A DNA stretch of 11,624 nucleotides from an uncultured Leucothrix sp. (GTDB taxonomy: Bacteria > Pseudomonadota > Gammaproteobacteria > Thiotrichales > Thiotrichaceae): assembly GCA_937923375.1 (NCBI GenBank), contig CALAJG010000023.1:1-11624 (forward strand), in the 5' to 3' direction. Under the pieces are notes generated by a model. It saw only the letters and a list, made by a program, of their open reading frames with translations. It did not search any database and was not told the DNA's origin. Made by a program: the position numbers and the translations under genes. Positions 6,193 through 11,624 of the stretch are shown piece after piece. The first letter of the stretch is position 1; each line of letters starts with the position of its first letter.

Positions 6193-6270
6193 CTTAATCG
6201 ATTTTTATGATCGTCACGACGTTTTTTTATTGTTGGATGATGATAATTTAAAAGCGTATAAATCTATCTG
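6193..6270 (+). repeat. Direct repeat, downstream copy (promoter block)
   Basis: This is the partner of 5933-6010, offset by exactly 260 bp and 88% identical by eye. It contains the promoter of the exported acidic protein gene. The identity fades after 6270, then AATCAAATG recurs at the start codon at a slightly different offset (257 bp), showing that the duplicated unit extended through the leader. Confidence 0.9.
6230..6263 (+). promoter_or_regulatory. Shared-motif promoter of the exported acidic protein gene
   Basis: TTGTTGGAT (6230-6238), 13 bp, AAGCGTATAAAT (6252-6263), with seven T upstream (6222-6228). As TTGGAT-N18-TATAAA it would start near 6269, giving a leader of about 41 nt before the ATG at 6310. 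Confidence 0.62.
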
Positions 6271-6309
6271 TGGACATTTATACAACTAACCATAAGGTAA
6301 CTAAATCAA

Positions 6310-6696
6310 ATGAAAAATAAACTTTCTATCTCACTGATTGCTGTAGCACTTAGTTGCGCTTTTGCCTTTGTAGCCTACGCTACAGGCACTGAAAATGATG
6401 AGATTAACGGCAGTGAAGATATCGTCGGTATGGAGTTAAGTGCAAACGAAGTACAAAGCATAAAAGAAGAATGTAAGGAGATCGGTGTTGAAGATGGTGT
6501 AGAAGGCGACGAGCTGATCACTTTTGTAGAAGAGTGTTTTGCCGCCAATACGATGGCTTTTGATGAAGCCAACCCTGAAGAGTCAGAATTAGCGACGGAA
6601 GATCAAGAAATTCCTGCTATGGAAGATGAGACACTTAGCGATTCGGAAGAACCTAATCTTGTAGATGAAGAGCCTTTAACTGAAAGCACCAGTTAA
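6310..6696 (+). CDS. Small exported acidic protein of unknown function
   Basis: A 128-residue protein with a clear Sec signal peptide: a basic start (MKNKL), a hydrophobic core (about 6-22) and a likely cut after VAYA (about residue 25). The mature part is strongly acidic. It has one cysteine-bounded helix-like segment, from Cys55 (EECKE) to Cys76 (EECFA), with the phrase VEDGVEGDEL between. Similar C-x(about 20)-C helical modules with E-D-G-V/I occur in small secreted proteins of gammaproteobacteria; I do not know their function. The last 45 residues are low-complexity and rich in Glu and Asp, probably disordered. It is a single-gene transcript with its own promoter and strong terminator. 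An upstream degenerate copy of the same unit has lost nearly all of this coding sequence. Confidence 0.85.
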   Translation: MKNKLSISLIAVALSCAFAFVAYATGTENDEINGSEDIVGMELSANEVQSIKEECKEIGVEDGVEGDELITFVEECFAANTMAFDEANPEESELATEDQEIPAMEDETLSDSEEPNLVDEEPLTESTS

Positions 6697-6731
6697 ATCC
6701 AAACACGATTACAGCAAATAAAACCTGTTTT

Positions 6732-6767
6732 AAGGCGCTTGATCTCTCCTCAAGCGCCTTCCTTTTT
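6732..6767 (+). terminator. Strong rho-independent terminator of the exported acidic protein gene
   Basis: AAGGCGCTTGA (6732-6742) and TCAAGCGCCTT (6750-6760) form a perfect 11-bp stem with a 7-nt loop, followed by CC and five T (6763-6767). The arms are identical to those at 6104-6131, while the loops differ. Confidence 0.92.
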
Positions 6768-6866
6768 ATGGTAGAAAAATACCAATGAAAGATAGTATTG
6801 GAATACACTGAGTTATTTATAACAACCCATTAAGAATCGCAGATTTGCGTGTTCTGAGGAAGCTTT

Positions 6867-7772
6867 ATGAAGATTGCCATACTATCCCGTAATACTCGTC
6901 TGTATTCAACACGTCGCTTGGTTGAAGCCGCAGAGAGTCGTGGTCATGAGGTCGTGGTACTCGATGCACTACGTGTTTACATGAACATCACCAGTGGCAA
7001 ACCTCAAATTCACTATAAAGGTGAAACGCTCGATGGTTTTGATGCGGTAATACCTCGAATTGGCGCCTCAGTAACCTTCTATGGAACGGCGGTATTAAGG
7101 CAGTTTGAGGTGATGGGTGTTTATCCTGTCAATGAGTCAGTTGCAATCAGCCGATCCAGAGATAAATTGCGCTCTTTACAGCTGTTATCTCGCAAAAATG
7201 TGGGGATGCCCGTTACCGGTTTTTCTCATTCTCCCGATGATACTGACGACTTATTAAATTTCATTGGCAAGCCGCCTTACGTTATTAAACTACTCGAAGG
7301 GACTCAAGGTATTGGTGTAGTGCTGGCTGAAACACGCAAAGCAGCAGAAAGCGTTATCGAAGCTTTTAGAGGCTTAAAGGCGCAAATTTTAGTCCAAGAA
7401 TTTATTGCGGAGGCAGGTGGTGCTGACATTAGATGTCTAGTTGTCGGCGGCAAGGTTGTCGCAGCAATGAAACGTCAAGCCCAAGAAGGTGAGTTTAGGT
7501 CAAACTTACATCGCGGCGGTTCTGCAACTTTAGTCAAATTAACGCCTGAAGAACGAGCAACGGCTGTTAATGCGGCCAAAATAATGGGGCTTAATGTCGC
7601 TGGTGTTGATCTACTACGCTCAGATCGTGGGCCACTCGTCATGGAGGTTAACTCTTCCCCTGGGCTTGAAGGAATCGAAAGAGCGTCGAAAAAAGATGTT
7701 GCGGGACTGATTGTCGAACTGATCGAGCGTAATGCAAAGCCCGGCCAAACTAAAACAAAAAATACCCGCTAG
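6867..7772 (+). CDS. rimK: RimK, ribosomal protein S6 glutamate ligase
   Basis: A 301-residue ATP-grasp ligase, nearly the E. coli RimK length. It adds glutamate residues to the C-terminus of ribosomal protein S6, which changes ribosome composition and translation. Visible are the start MKIAILSRNTRLYSTRRLVEAA-like opening (K2, SRN, YSTRRL), PRIGAS (63-68), ATP-binding Lys100 and Lys141, the flexible loop EGTQGIGV (144-151), QEFI (177-180), the R-S-N-x-H-R-G-G segment (211-218), GVDLL (246-250) and the metal-binding EVNSSPG (260-266). A GAGGAAG ribosome binding site precedes the ATG. It is transcribed alone here, converging on a RimB-like protease gene. In pseudomonads rimA, rimB and rimK form one operon, and the protease is thought to modulate RimK. 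Confidence 0.96.
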   Translation: MKIAILSRNTRLYSTRRLVEAAESRGHEVVVLDALRVYMNITSGKPQIHYKGETLDGFDAVIPRIGASVTFYGTAVLRQFEVMGVYPVNESVAISRSRDKLRSLQLLSRKNVGMPVTGFSHSPDDTDDLLNFIGKPPYVIKLLEGTQGIGVVLAETRKAAESVIEAFRGLKAQILVQEFIAEAGGADIRCLVVGGKVVAAMKRQAQEGEFRSNLHRGGSATLVKLTPEERATAVNAAKIMGLNVAGVDLLRSDRGPLVMEVNSSPGLEGIERASKKDVAGLIVELIERNAKPGQTKTKNTR

Positions 7773-7798
7773 TCTTTCTGCGCAAAGATATTTGAGTA

Positions 7799-7819
7799 GG
7801 CTGGCTAGAGATACCAGCC
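7799..7819. terminator. Hairpin between convergent rimK and rimB
   Basis: GGCTGG (7799-7804) and CCAGCC (7814-7819) form a 6-bp stem with a 9-nt loop, midway between the two stop codons. No real T-run follows on either strand, so terminator function is uncertain. Confidence 0.35.
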
Positions 7820-7832
7820 CTATTCAATTTAC

Positions 7833-8312
7833 TTAACTAATTCCCTCTGCATCATAAATATGGTGAGCTTGCTTTTTTCCCTGCAAATAAGAGTATGTTG
7901 AATTTACCATGAGGTTATGTCTCATGGCTTGTCGGCCGATGAGCATCCTAAATCGCATATTGTCACGGTTCGTCAGCGTGATTTCAATTGGCCAGTGAGC
8001 ATCACCAATGTGCAAATCTGTCTCAATGACATAACGTAACTCGGTATGTCCGCCTGAATCGGTTACCTCTCTTTGATCTTTCAACAACGCATCACACACG
8101 ACGACTGTTTTAGTTTGACGCTGTATCGGGTGCATATGAAAAAGCAATCGATCTTGCCCCAGCTGCTTATAACGTTCTATTGAAAAAGCGTGCAACGCTG
8201 AAGTGCGTGCACCCGTGTCAATTTTAGCCTTGATTGCAGGCAACCCCAACTGGGGTAGTGATACCCACTCTCTCCATCCAACGGTAGTCAAATGGTCTTT
8301 ATTATTCTTCAT
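7833..8312 (-). CDS. rimB: RimB-like retropepsin-type protease (pfam05618, ATP-dependent zinc protease family)
   Basis: A 159-residue protein of the family usually annotated as ATP-dependent zinc protease, but with an aspartic-protease-like core. Hallmarks are VGWREWVSLP (11-20), KAKIDTGARTSALHA (28-42, with Asp32 of DTGA) and LTNRDNMRFRMLIGRQAM (113-130). In Pseudomonas the homologue RimB acts with RimK and RimA in controlling S6 glutamylation. The frame stays open 60 codons upstream to 8492, but that stretch has no family similarity and no ribosome binding site. The ATG at 8312 has AAGAG upstream and fits the family's start. It is convergent with rimK rather than co-transcribed, so any joint action must come through separate promoters. 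Confidence 0.87.
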   Translation of the reverse strand: MKNNKDHLTTVGWREWVSLPQLGLPAIKAKIDTGARTSALHAFSIERYKQLGQDRLLFHMHPIQRQTKTVVVCDALLKDQREVTDSGGHTELRYVIETDLHIGDAHWPIEITLTNRDNMRFRMLIGRQAMRHNLMVNSTYSYLQGKKQAHHIYDAEGIS

Positions 8313-8598
8313 GGTGCTCTTTGTACTCGCGTTGATAAGATTAAAATGCCTTCGGTATTGTAGGTGATTATTGCAAATTAAATTATTGGGCTGATTGCTT
8401 GGAATGCTCCACTCAGCTTTGAAACTAGTTTTGGGGAGTCTTAACGAATTATCCCACTTACGCCAACAATAAATTTTGATCAAAAGCACCAATAATTCAA
8501 ATGAAGGTAGTCCATTACTTAGGTAAAAATCTGTTTTTGTTCTGTTAGTATTAGGATTAGGGTTTCATTAAGAATGCATTGCGAGAAGAGGAGACGGA
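8313..8598. other. Divergent intergenic region, no clear element
   Basis: Both flanking genes start here, on opposite strands. The part 8313-8492 is an open minus-strand extension of rimB that I judge non-coding. It is AT-rich, and I found no promoter with two good boxes and no strong dyad. Confidence 0.4.
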
Positions 8599-8961
8599 AT
8601 GTTTACTGAATACTATATGCCGATGATATTAGTCGCATCGATATTGTTGTTGCTGTTCTTATGCTATCGTTTCCAAAAAAGCGCGATACCGCTCCCTCAC
8701 GAAGCCTGTGATTGGTCAGGGGATCACTGGGTCACTAACACCTCAATCCAAGTGTCGAGGCTTAATGAAATTATTGCTGCTAAATTACCTGACGACAACC
8801 CAACCTTGACCTTACAAGACTGGTTTACTGACAAATTAGGTCGAGCGATTAAACCAAACGATATAGTTAGTTTTGGCGATCGAAAATTTATGATTGCTGA
8901 TTATCGTGACCGTAAACATAACAAAGTCTTTATCTATCCGCAGACGGAATCAGAAAGTTAA
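8599..8961 (+). CDS. Membrane-anchored small protein of unknown function
   Basis: A 120-residue protein with one N-terminal membrane segment (about residues 8-23, ILVASILLLLFLC) followed by YRFQK and a soluble C-terminal part of about 90 residues. The basic residues after the helix predict a cytoplasmic C-terminus, as a signal anchor. The soluble part contains WSGDHW, LQDWFTDKLGR and DIVSFGDRKFMIADYRDRKHNKVFIYP, suggesting a small beta-rich domain. I do not recognise the family. A strong GAGGAG ribosome binding site supports the ATG at 8599. It follows the divergent rimB gene, and its stop overlaps the stop of the convergent TIM-barrel gene by a few bases. Confidence 0.8.
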   Translation: MFTEYYMPMILVASILLLLFLCYRFQKSAIPLPHEACDWSGDHWVTNTSIQVSRLNEIIAAKLPDDNPTLTLQDWFTDKLGRAIKPNDIVSFGDRKFMIADYRDRKHNKVFIYPQTESES

Positions 8962-9824
8962 ATCCCAAAGAAGTTCTTGAATATCCCAATATTGCTGCGA
9001 AAGCCCCGTTCAAAGTCCCCATCGCCATGGTGATAAACCCCTTCATAGGAAATTACACCCTGATAGTTATCGCTGCGTAGTGCCTCAGCCATCGGTGCAA
9101 ATTGATCAGCTAACTGACCCTCGCCCATTTTCCGGACTTCCAGCTTGGCACGTGGCGTATCCACCTGAACATCTTTGATGTGAACATGGGCAAGATAACC
9201 GTCTTTAATCTCCTCATAGCCATCGGGATAGGCACGCTCATGACACCAGCAGTTATTAGCAGGATCCCAGAGCACTTGCAGCGTATCTTTTGCATCGAGA
9301 TCATCGATCAATTTACGAGCGGTGTAACTGGAGTTCACCATCGTTCCATTGCCCGTTTCAACCACCAGCTTTAAACCTTCAGACTTTGCCAGTTCAATAG
9401 CCGGTGCCACTAACGGCAGAATCGCATCCCAAGCACCATGTGCAACATTCCATTGCTCAGCGCCATGCTCTCCCCAAAGAATCTGTTCTTTGCGCGGCGT
9501 GAGAATGCGTACCAGCGGCGAATTGACTTCATGCGCCAAATCCATCACCCGTTTCAAGCCGTCCATGTGCTTAGTATGCAAAGCATCACCAGGCTCGTTG
9601 GCACCACTCATACCAGCGAACACATGCCTAGACAGGCAAGATACGGGTTTGTTGTGCTGCTCTAGCAGCGACTTGATTTTTGCCACCTCTTCCTTTGAAT
9701 GATCCCCGACTTCTTTATCCCAAACATACTGCAGCTCAGCATATTCCAGATCAAATTCATCCATTACATTGAGTGTATGGGCCAGGTCACGGCTTATGCC
9801 GTCACAGATAACACCTAATTTCAT
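8958..9824 (-). CDS. Sugar phosphate isomerase/epimerase-like TIM-barrel protein
   Basis: A 288-residue protein of the xylose isomerase-like TIM-barrel family (AP endonuclease 2 fold, pfam01261). Four probable metal ligands sit at the ends of barrel strands: Glu156 (VVETGNG), Asp187 (LWDPANN), His215 (HVHIKD) and Glu261 (SYEGVY). Members isomerise or epimerise sugars, keto sugars or inositol-type compounds in the cytoplasm, or act as dehydratases. AGGAGGAAG gives it an excellent ribosome binding site. It lies 87 bp downstream of a 3-hydroxyacid dehydrogenase on the same strand. That pairing recalls the isomerase plus dehydrogenase of acid-sugar pathways such as L-threonate catabolism, though no kinase or aldolase partner is visible. 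The stop overlaps that of the convergent membrane-protein gene. Confidence 0.87.
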   Translation of the reverse strand: MKLGVICDGISRDLAHTLNVMDEFDLEYAELQYVWDKEVGDHSKEEVAKIKSLLEQHNKPVSCLSRHVFAGMSGANEPGDALHTKHMDGLKRVMDLAHEVNSPLVRILTPRKEQILWGEHGAEQWNVAHGAWDAILPLVAPAIELAKSEGLKLVVETGNGTMVNSSYTARKLIDDLDAKDTLQVLWDPANNCWCHERAYPDGYEEIKDGYLAHVHIKDVQVDTPRAKLEVRKMGEGQLADQFAPMAEALRSDNYQGVISYEGVYHHGDGDFERGFRSNIGIFKNFFGI

Positions 9825-9848
9825 AACTTCCTCCTAACAAACAATGGA

Positions 9849-9875
9849 TTCCTGTGACTATCAGTCACCCTGGAA
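9849..9875 (-). repeat. Intercistronic hairpin between dehydrogenase and isomerase genes
   Basis: GTGAC (9854-9858) pairs with GTCAC (9864-9868), and outer TTCC (9849-9852) with GGAA (9872-9875). No T-run follows on the minus strand. It may stabilise or process the two-gene mRNA rather than end it. Confidence 0.4.
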
Positions 9876-9911
9876 TGACATCTATATCTTCAAATGTGTT
9901 TCGGTTTAGAT

Positions 9912-10802
9912 TTAGCGGTGTAATTCAGCATCAACCACTTCCTCTCCCAAACGAGTCACCACCCAATTGTCGCCTTCTGGATATTTAGTGATGCCTGCTT
10001 GAAACAGCTGCATCGCCATCGCTGCGGTGAACAGGGGCACACCTAAGTCGCGAGCCACATCCATACTAATCGTCAGATCTTTATGCATGGTTGCGATATG
10101 GCTTCCGCCGCCCTCAAAGTTTCGATCAATGATATTTTCAAGCGAGGTTTTAGTAATCACCGAGCCTGCGCTGGAACTGGTGAACACATCGTAAATGACC
10201 TGTCCGGGAATGCCGGCTTTGGCAGCCAGTGTAGTCGCTTCAAAGCAGCCGGAAAAGATCGAACCAATAAATGACTGTAGGCAAGCTTTGACGGTCTGGC
10301 CCATGCCAATCTCTGTGCCCACATGATGAATCGATCCACTGACGGCCTCCAGCACCGGCCTGAATTCTTCGAGCACATCTTTTTCTGCAGACAGCATGAG
10401 TGTCAACGTGCCGCCTTGTGCGCCGGGGTAGCCACCGCTAACAGGGGTGTCGATTAAATGCATACCAGAGTCAGCCAACCGCTCACCGACTTCTCGCACT
10501 TCAGCGGGGTTTATGGTGGCCGTTAGGATGATAGCTGAGCCAGGTTTGAGGGTTTTTAGTAAACCTTGCTCACCAAAGATGACCTCTCTGACCTGCTCAC
10601 CGTTCATTACCATGATGAAGACAGCATCGGCAGACTCAGCGACTTCGGCCGCGTTGTTGGCCGCTTGTCCGCCCATTTCTGAGAAAGCCTGCATCTTAGC
10701 AGGGTCAATATCATGCCCGCTGGTGGCAAAGCCGTTTTTAATCAGATTTTTGGCCAGACCGCTGCCCATATTTCCGATGCCGATCACACCTACTTTTTTC
10801 AT
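9912..10802 (-). CDS. NAD-dependent 3-hydroxyacid dehydrogenase (HIBADH family)
   Basis: A 296-residue beta-hydroxyacid dehydrogenase, the usual family length. It has the Rossmann loop GIGNMG (8-13), Asp31 after beta-2 (suggesting NAD), the substrate loop DTPVSGG (118-124), catalytic Lys172 in GMGQTVKACLQ, and a late KDL (241-243). The residue four places after the catalytic Lys is Gln176, where most HIBADH enzymes have Asn, so this is a divergent branch. Known relatives oxidise 3-hydroxyisobutyrate, tartronate semialdehyde, L-threonate or similar acids. A GGAGGGG ribosome binding site precedes the ATG. It is likely transcribed with the TIM-barrel gene downstream. A 14-bp dyad lies between promoter region and start. 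The substrate is not determinable from sequence. Confidence 0.92.
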   Translation of the reverse strand: MKKVGVIGIGNMGSGLAKNLIKNGFATSGHDIDPAKMQAFSEMGGQAANNAAEVAESADAVFIMVMNGEQVREVIFGEQGLLKTLKPGSAIILTATINPAEVREVGERLADSGMHLIDTPVSGGYPGAQGGTLTLMLSAEKDVLEEFRPVLEAVSGSIHHVGTEIGMGQTVKACLQSFIGSIFSGCFEATTLAAKAGIPGQVIYDVFTSSSAGSVITKTSLENIIDRNFEGGGSHIATMHKDLTISMDVARDLGVPLFTAAMAMQLFQAGITKYPEGDNWVVTRLGEEVVDAELHR

Positions 10803-10821
10803 GATTTACCCCTCCGATAAA

Positions 10822-10835
10822 GCTAAACATTTAGC
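10822..10835. promoter_or_regulatory. Possible operator before the dehydrogenase gene
   Basis: GCTAAA-CA-TTTAGC is a perfect inverted repeat 20 bp upstream of the dehydrogenase start. A compact dyad here would suit a repressor acting on the dehydrogenase-isomerase transcript. No regulator gene is adjacent in the window. Confidence 0.35.
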
Positions 10836-10940
10836 ATAAAAGCAAAGATAAATAAACAATTGGCGGCCCGCTTTGGCTGGCTGATTTACCTCAGCTTGAT
10901 GTAGAAACCAGACTTTGCTTCATTATTAACCAAAGAGTGC

Positions 10941-11624
10941 CTACAGAGAGTTCCGCAAATCCAAAGTGTAAGGATACTCATTACTTTCTTTCACAGGCAA
11001 ATCACTAAACTTCGTTTCACTAGTAGTATGCATCGTGATGTCTCGTTGAATGTCTTGATAACCCGGATTATTAATTGACACCGGTGAATGCCCAAACTCC
11101 CAATATCGACTGTTACGACGAGACTCGGCCTCAAGCGGATTCATCGGCGCATACTCAGGATTCATCCCACCAGGATGGGCAACATGATACGTACACCCTC
11201 CCACTGAACGATCGTTCCAAGTATCAACCAAATCAATCACTAGCGGCGCATGCACACCAATCGTCGGGTGCAATGCTGATGGTGGATTCCAAGCGCGATA
11301 ACGAATGCCAGAAACAAACTCCCCATGCTTGCCAGTACTCTTAAGCGGTACACGTCGACCATTACACACCAATATGTAACGCGAGTCTGTGAGGCCCTGC
11401 ACACTGACCTGTAAGCGCTCCAACGACGAGTCCACATAACGCGCGGTTCCTTGACTGCCAGACTCCTCACCCAGTACATGCCAAGGCTCAATTGCGTTGT
11501 GCAAGTGAATGCTGATATCGCCAACCTGCACCGAACCATAACGTGGGAAGCGGAACTCTAAGAACGGCTCTAACCATTCAAATTTGAAGTCGTAACCGGC
11601 ATCATTCAAATCACGAACCACATC
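10941..11624 (-). CDS. DUF2126 transglutaminase-like protein, C-terminal part
   Basis: The last 227 residues of a larger protein whose N-terminus lies beyond the right edge; the frame stays open to the final base. Conserved DUF2126 wording is plain: PWHVLGEE, then RYRAWNPPSALHPTIGVHAP, DLVDTWNDRSVGGCTYHV, AHPGG and N-x-L-E-A-E-S-R-R. Complete proteins of this family are about 1,100 residues, with an N-terminal transglutaminase-like domain. They usually neighbour a circularly permuted ATP-grasp protein and an alpha-E protein, in clusters proposed to make or modify peptides. None of those partners is in the window; they could lie to the right. The gene ends 138 bp before the dehydrogenase start, and the intervening DNA shows no strong terminator. 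Confidence 0.9.
   Translation of the reverse strand, partial: DVVRDLNDAGYDFKFEWLEPFLEFRFPRYGSVQVGDISIHLHNAIEPWHVLGEESGSQGTARYVDSSLERLQVSVQGLTDSRYILVCNGRRVPLKSTGKHGEFVSGIRYRAWNPPSALHPTIGVHAPLVIDLVDTWNDRSVGGCTYHVAHPGGMNPEYAPMNPLEAESRRNSRYWEFGHSPVSINNPGYQDIQRDITMHTTSETKFSDLPVKESNEYPYTLDLRNSL

Larger units (their letters stand above)
6053..6289 (+). pseudogene. 78-codon ORF crossing a terminator and a promoter; probably not a protein gene
   Basis: The frame is open for 78 codons, but codons 18-29 are a perfect intrinsic terminator (6104-6138), and codons 60-70 are the promoter of the next gene (6230-6263). A transcript from the upstream promoter should end near 6139, before most of the ORF. The start region (AATCAAATG) matches that of the gene at 6310, and sequence before the terminator resembles that gene's 3' UTR. 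I read this as the fused ends of a duplicated gene whose middle was deleted, with the open frame a coincidence. The predicted peptide has no recognisable domain and no ribosome binding site of note. Confidence 0.6.

Noticed and set aside
8313..8492. 60-codon upstream extension of the rimB frame
   Set aside because: It has no family similarity and no ribosome binding site at 8492, while the ATG at 8312 fits the family start and has AAGAG upstream.
9349..9702. 117-codon plus-strand ORF inside the TIM-barrel gene
   Set aside because: It is antisense to a gene with clear family motifs and has no recognisable domain.
10447..10839. 130-codon plus-strand ORF antisense to the dehydrogenase
   Set aside because: It is a shadow of the dehydrogenase frame; the minus strand carries all family motifs and a strong ribosome binding site.
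1..11624. CRISPR arrays, tRNA or rRNA genes, insertion sequences
   Set aside because: No regularly spaced repeats, no cloverleaf-like segment and no transposase motifs were seen. The only direct repeats are the pair at 5933 and 6193 with the associated terminators.

Overview
The window looks like chromosomal DNA of a gammaproteobacterium of moderate GC, perhaps a marine or environmental one. The grounds are a RimK of E. coli-like length (301 residues), a small protein with the charged signature of the PA3496 family, and a LysR regulator that reads like HdfR. This placement is inference. I see no insertion sequence, integrase, tRNA, rRNA or CRISPR array.

Left block (1-2400, all minus strand) is a sulfur and persulfide detoxification and transport cluster. 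In transcription order it holds an ETHE1-type persulfide dioxygenase, two YeeE/YedE-type membrane proteins with the conserved cysteines, a DUF442 (TIGR01244) phosphatase/sulfurtransferase-like protein, and the N-terminus of a SulP anion transporter that runs off the left edge. The gene content matches the BigR-regulated sulfide operons of other proteobacteria, but the two halves of Blh are separate genes. Two inverted repeats sharing ATTAG-N6-CTAAT overlap predicted -10 boxes, one before the dioxygenase gene and one before the first YeeE gene, so one repressor probably controls both transcripts. The regulator is not in the window.

Middle-left (2400-5865): a 430-bp gene-free stretch with a good sigma70-like promoter and a possible micro-ORF comes first. 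A short-chain dehydrogenase and an aldo/keto reductase follow, overlapping by 7 bp. Then come a small charged PA3496-like protein and a convergent LysR regulator.

Centre (5866-6770) is the most unusual part. A unit made of promoter, small exported acidic protein and strong rho-independent terminator is present intact downstream. Upstream there is a degenerate copy that kept the promoter, the start-codon region and the terminator but lost almost all coding sequence. The remnant should give a transcript of about 130 nt, a candidate sRNA. Both promoters, and the one before the PA3496-like gene, share TTGTTGGAT-N13-AAGCGTATAAAT exactly, which suggests a small regulon.

Right-centre (6867-8961): RimK, the ATP-grasp glutamate ligase for ribosomal protein S6, faces a convergent RimB-like retropepsin-type protease. 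A small membrane-anchored protein of unknown function follows.

Right block (8958-11624, minus strand): a xylose-isomerase-like TIM-barrel protein and a 3-hydroxyacid (HIBADH-family) dehydrogenase form a probable catabolic pair. The C-terminal part of a large DUF2126 transglutaminase-like protein runs off the right edge.
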